Source of the DNA: Eggerthellaceae bacterium | Lineage (GTDB): Bacteria; Actinomycetota; Coriobacteriia; Coriobacteriales; Eggerthellaceae | Assembly (NCBI GenBank): GCA_017459485.1 | Contig: JAFUCW010000076.1 | Location: 1-7,676, forward strand | Direction: 5' to 3' | DNA: 7,676 nucleotides | Shown here: piece after piece, positions 5,457-7,676 of the stretch | Layout of the letters: each line of letters starts with the position of its first letter | Numbering within the stretch: position 1 is the first letter of the stretch | Translations under genes and position numbers: made by a program | The notes under the pieces: generated by a model | What the model was told of the DNA's origin: nothing | Database searches by the model: none | What the model saw: the letters and a program-made list of their open reading frames with translations, nothing else

Positions 5457-6704
5457 CTACAGGAAGCGGTAGCGAACTTCGCGGACTCCCCAATCTTGGC
5501 AGGTCGCGAATCCGAACGCCTTGAACACGCCGGGCTGCAGGTCCAAATGACGACTCCCGCCGCCCATCCCGCCGCAGTCGTTGACGGTAGCCACCACGGT
5601 CATGCCGCCATAGCTGATTTCGACCAAACGGCCGTAGTAAGCGGTGGGGCCCCACGCAAGAGGAACGGCGACGCCCACCGAGTCGTCTGCGCACACGGAG
5701 CCGGTCGCCGTCGTACCCGGAGTGGGGGTGCTTGGGTCGGAAGAGCCGCCGTAGGCGCTCGCAGGACCCGAGCTCCAGCCGGACGTGTCTCCGCTTTCGT
5801 GAACTTCGGCCGTGGAGACCGGTTCAGGCTCGGAAGCGGGTTCGACGTAGTCTTGCGCCTCCTGCGCAACTGCCTGCTCCGCACGAGCCTCCTGCTCTTC
5901 TTCGGACGCCTCTTCGCGCACCGGGACAGCAGAGGCGCCTTCCGTGTCGACAGCGGCATTGTAGATGGTAGTGTCTTGGACCTGTGCAGCCTCGCGCGCA
6001 GCCTTAGCCGCAGCCTCAAGCGCTGCTGCAGCACGTGCCGCCTCTTCCGCAAGGGCCTTTTCTTCTTCGAGCTCGTCGATACGCTTTTCCAAGGCGGCGG
6101 CAGACGCTTCAAGGGCCTCTTGAGTGGATGCAAGCTCCTCGGCCGCCCTTTCCGCCTCGTCTTTGAGCAAGGACACAGCAAGGTAGTCATCTTCAAGAGA
6201 TGCTTGCACGCGCTTTTCCGCCTCTGCAAGGTTGGCAGCCTGGGTTCCTATGGCCTCAAGCTGCGCAATGCGGCTGATAAGCTCTTCGATGCTGGTGGAG
6301 CTGGCTACGATCTGCCAAATGCTCAGGTCGTCGGCTTTGTAGAGCAATCGGGAAACACCTGCAAAACGCGACTGGATCGTAGCGAGGTTGGCCTGCGAAT
6401 CGAGGATGCTTCCCGTGATCGATTCGAGTTCGCCCTGGCAGGAGTCCACATTGGCGCGCGCTTCGTCAAGCTGCGAGGTAAGCCTCTCGAGCTCGGCGGT
6501 CTTGGCGTTCAGGTCCGCCCACGCCTCGTCAAGCTCGTCAGCATGAGTGGGAGCAGGGGCGGTGCCCGCAAGAACAGCGGACGCCAGAAGCGCAGCGACC
6601 AAGATTCGAAGGGCATGCCCCATAGCGGGACGCGCCGAAACCGCAACGGACGTTTCGTTTGATGGCGTGTTGCGCGGCGCGTTCGGTAGTGCGTTTTCGT
6701 TCAT
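5457..6704 (-). CDS. Secreted coiled-coil protein with C-terminal RlpA-like double-psi beta-barrel
   Basis: The protein is 415 residues. Residues 1-29 are a polar leader, about 31-48 the hydrophobic core of a signal peptide, with likely cleavage at THA/DE after residue 55. Residues 57-243 form a long coiled coil. It includes SRLLYKADDLSIWQIVASS, resembling the N-terminal coiled-coil domain of PcsB/SagA-type cell-wall hydrolases. Residues 244-337 are an acidic, Ser/Pro/Thr-rich linker. Residues 338-415 resemble an RlpA/3D-type double-psi beta-barrel: GVAVPLAWGPTAYYGRLVEI, then VNDCGGM with D376, and RHLDLQPGVFKAFGF with D388 in the position of the conserved 'DLS' segment. Three Cys in this domain (338, 377, 402) may form disulfides. 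A peptidoglycan-binding or cleaving role is inferred. The ATG at 6704 has only a weak GAAG seven bases upstream; a better GGAGG is 16 bases away. The ATG at 6623 has no ribosome site. No clear promoter was found. Confidence 0.85.
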   Translation of the reverse strand: MNENALPNAPRNTPSNETSVAVSARPAMGHALRILVAALLASAVLAGTAPAPTHADELDEAWADLNAKTAELERLTSQLDEARANVDSCQGELESITGSILDSQANLATIQSRFAGVSRLLYKADDLSIWQIVASSTSIEELISRIAQLEAIGTQAANLAEAEKRVQASLEDDYLAVSLLKDEAERAAEELASTQEALEASAAALEKRIDELEEEKALAEEAARAAAALEAAAKAAREAAQVQDTTIYNAAVDTEGASAVPVREEASEEEQEARAEQAVAQEAQDYVEPASEPEPVSTAEVHESGDTSGWSSGPASAYGGSSDPSTPTPGTTATGSVCADDSVGVAVPLAWGPTAYYGRLVEISYGGMTVVATVNDCGGMGGGSRHLDLQPGVFKAFGFATCQDWGVREVRYRFL

Positions 6705-6828
6705 GTTTCGGCTTCAACTTCCTCCGCAAAACGCAGATGCAGGGGGCCTGCACACGCGCCATGCGGTTCGCATAGCGAAATACCTTACCATTGGCGTTTG
6801 TGCATTTTGAGGATATGGAGAAAACAGG

Positions 6829-6850
6829 ACAAGGAGACAGTCCCCTTTGT
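6829..6850. repeat. REP-like imperfect palindrome
   Basis: AAGGAGACAGTCCCCTT (6831-6847) is a palindrome centred on A6839, broken by one A/C mismatch per side, and the flanking ACA/TGT lengthens it. It resembles the GGGGACAGTCCCC palindromes often found dispersed near REP-associated transposase genes. No such transposase is in the window and only one copy is present. Confidence 0.35.
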
Positions 6851-6856
6851 ACACTC

Positions 6857-6883
6857 GGGATTGTAACTGAATCCCACTTACAA
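6857..6883. other. Tyrosine-recombinase-core-like dyad, possible attachment site
   Basis: GGGATTGTAACTGAATCCC (6857-6875) has perfect 6-bp inverted arms around a 7-bp centre, the layout of a tyrosine-recombinase core site. It lies 123 bp beyond the 3' end of the integrase remnant. A second overlapping dyad, TTGTAA (6861-6866) with TTACAA (6878-6883), shares bases with the first, so the two would be alternative folds or a pseudoknot in RNA. There is no second copy in the window to prove an att duplication, and a terminator or operator remains possible. Confidence 0.25.
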
Positions 6884-6885
6884 CG

Positions 6886-6931
6886 ATGCAGGTAGATGGC
6901 TTGTTTCTTGGGTTGGGCCGTCTGCCTGCAT
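6886..6931 (+). repeat. 15-bp inverted repeat (hairpin) beside the integrase remnant
   Basis: ATGCAGGTAGATGGC (6886-6900) is complementary to GCCGTCTGCCTGCAT (6917-6931) across a 16-nt loop. The two deviations are U-G wobbles only in plus-strand RNA; on the minus strand they are C/A mismatches. It sits in a gene-free 293-bp stretch (6705-6997) and could be a terminator without a U tract, a recombinase arm site or part of a small RNA. No tRNA or open reading frame of substance was found in that stretch. Confidence 0.45.
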
Positions 6932-6997
6932 CTTTCCGGTAAAGAAAGAATCAAGAATTGTGCCCGCTCCACGCCCGCATCACTTCGCACCATTTTA

Positions 6998-7484
6998 CTA
7001 CCCTGCCAGCATGTACGCGGCCTGCATGGCGTCCATGGCCTCGCGCTTGGACGCCATGTTGACGTGCGTGTAGATCTTCATCGTGATGTTCGGGTTCTTG
7101 TGCCCGGCCAGGCGCATCATCACCGACGGGTGCACGCCCTGGGCGGCGGCGAGGCTCAGGAACGTGTGGCGCAGCCCGTGCAGCGTCCAGCCCTCCAGGC
7201 CGTAGTCCTTGCGGTGGCGTGCCCACCAGCGGGAGAGGCTGTCGGGCAGCGGGCGCTCGCCGTCGTCGTCGCAGCAGAAGGCCACCTTACCGTAGACGTC
7301 GTAGTAGTTCCCGTCGATCTCCACTCAGCCCGCCGGGGGCTCGCCGTCGGTCGAGACCACGCGGAAGACTCGCTGGTGATGGTACTTAATGAGCGAGGGC
7401 ATGACGGCCTCCTTGCGCTTCATGATCGCGGCGGCCAGCTGCTCGGGCATGGATCGGAGACGAAAAGCCGGCCTCGGTCTTGAC
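6998..7484 (-). pseudogene. Decayed tyrosine recombinase/integrase, C-terminal part only
   Basis: The intact 3' portion (GTG at 7324 to TAG at 6998) encodes the C-terminal catalytic region. Counted from that GTG, LHGLRH supplies the HxxR box (H49, R52), LAGHKN supplies H75 and IYTHVN the nucleophile Y85. Upstream, the same frame is blocked by TGA at 7325-7327, where GG(G/A) context suggests a former Trp codon (PAG-stop-VEIDG). It continues open as MPEQLAAAIMKRKEAVMPSL back to 7450. The sequence KTEAGF, expected just before this, is found in another frame (7481-7464). Removing one base from the four-A run at 7463-7466 (plus strand) joins the frames into KTEAGFRLRSMPEQL. The N-terminal arm-binding and core-binding domains and the first catalytic Arg are missing: beyond about 7484 the DNA becomes BspA-like sequence on the other strand. 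The two lesions and the truncation make activity very unlikely. A short product from the GTG at 7324 is possible but has no ribosome site. Confidence 0.8.
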
Positions 7485-7676
7485 TACCTGTTCTACTCGT
7501 GTACGAGTCTCGCGAGCGTGAATGGCCTGAGTAACCTCTCGGGCGTGCGCTCGATGCGCTACATGTTCAGCTCCTGCGCGCTCACGACGATCGACTTCCG
7601 TGGATTCGACCCGTCTACGCTCACGGACCTGTTCTACACGTTCTCGGGGTGCAGCAAGCTCACGACCATCCTAGCC
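7476..7676 (+). CDS. BspA-like (DUF285) repeat surface protein, internal fragment
   Basis: This plus-strand frame is open to the right edge and translates as repeated DUF285/BspA-type units: LDYLFYSCTSL, then RSMRYMFSSCALTTIDFRG, then LTDLFYTFSGCSKLTTI. The spaced (Y/M)xFxxC..L pattern is characteristic of this leucine-rich family, found in large surface or secreted proteins of gut anaerobes and Mollicutes. No signal peptide or natural start belongs to it. Upstream, the frame continues to 7380 only through antisense integrase sequence, with ATGs at 7389, 7401, 7422 and 7449. The gene has therefore either lost its 5' part at the junction near 7476, or the junction is an assembly join. The C-terminal part lies outside the window. 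Confidence 0.75.

Noticed and set aside
4623..6662. Very long plus-strand open frame (679 codons)
   Set aside because: It runs out of frame through the peptidase C-terminus and antisense through the coiled-coil gene. The protein is Arg-rich without motifs, as expected for a GC-rich shadow frame.
6705..6997. tRNA gene as an integration target near the integrase
   Set aside because: No cloverleaf, T-loop or acceptor/CCA pattern could be found on either strand in this stretch.
7325..7327. Selenocysteine reading of the in-frame TGA in the integrase
   Set aside because: Tyrosine recombinases do not use selenocysteine there, the expected residue context fits Trp, and a nearby frameshift shows the gene is decaying.
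7389..7475. Lipoprotein-like start for the BspA fragment (MTASLRFMIAAASC in frame)
   Set aside because: These codons are antisense integrase sequence. The lipobox is weak (Ala at -3) and the resemblance is probably accidental, although the chimeric frame is technically open.
6896..7483. Plus-strand open frame of 195 codons
   Set aside because: It is antisense to the integrase remnant, which has the HxxR, GH and Tyr motifs; the plus-strand protein has none.

Overview
The window looks like a chromosomal segment of a high-GC anaerobic actinobacterium of the Coriobacteriia/Eggerthellaceae type. This placement is inferred from gene content (a clostripain-like peptidase, a BspA/DUF285 repeat fragment, a family of secreted coiled-coil proteins), from base composition and from a possible leaderless gene. 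No rRNA or marker gene is present to confirm it.

Layout. Positions 1-1184 (minus) hold a membrane-anchored CapA-family protein that runs off the left edge. Positions 1317-2749 (minus) form a two-gene operon: a six-helix VUT-family transporter followed, after 8 bp, by a short-chain dehydrogenase (SDR). The 5' leader of this operon (2758-2795, minus) folds as a preQ1-I riboswitch that captures part of the transporter's Shine-Dalgarno sequence. This identifies the transporter as a queuosine-precursor importer and places the SDR under the same control. A divergent intergenic region (2750-2979) also holds a palindromic operator-like site and a good sigma-70-type promoter reading right. Positions 2980-5202 (plus) encode a 740-residue membrane-anchored C11 (clostripain-type) cysteine peptidase with an extra C-terminal domain. 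It converges on a secreted coiled-coil protein with an RlpA-like double-psi beta-barrel (5457-6704, minus). The 254-bp gap between them is dense in inverted repeats.

The right end is an accessory or mobile region. Positions 6705-6997 contain no gene but carry several inverted repeats: a REP-like palindrome, a tyrosine-recombinase-core-like dyad and a 15-bp hairpin. A decayed tyrosine recombinase (6998 to about 7484, minus) keeps its C-terminal catalytic residues but has a frameshift, an in-frame TGA and no N-terminal half. It runs directly into a BspA-like (DUF285) repeat protein fragment on the opposite strand (about 7476-7676), which lacks a start and continues off the right edge. This junction is either a genomic rearrangement or an assembly join.

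The CapA-like protein, peptidase, coiled-coil/RlpA protein and BspA fragment are all predicted to act at the cell surface. The transporter/SDR operon is the one metabolic unit, and its riboswitch is the clearest non-obvious signal in the window.
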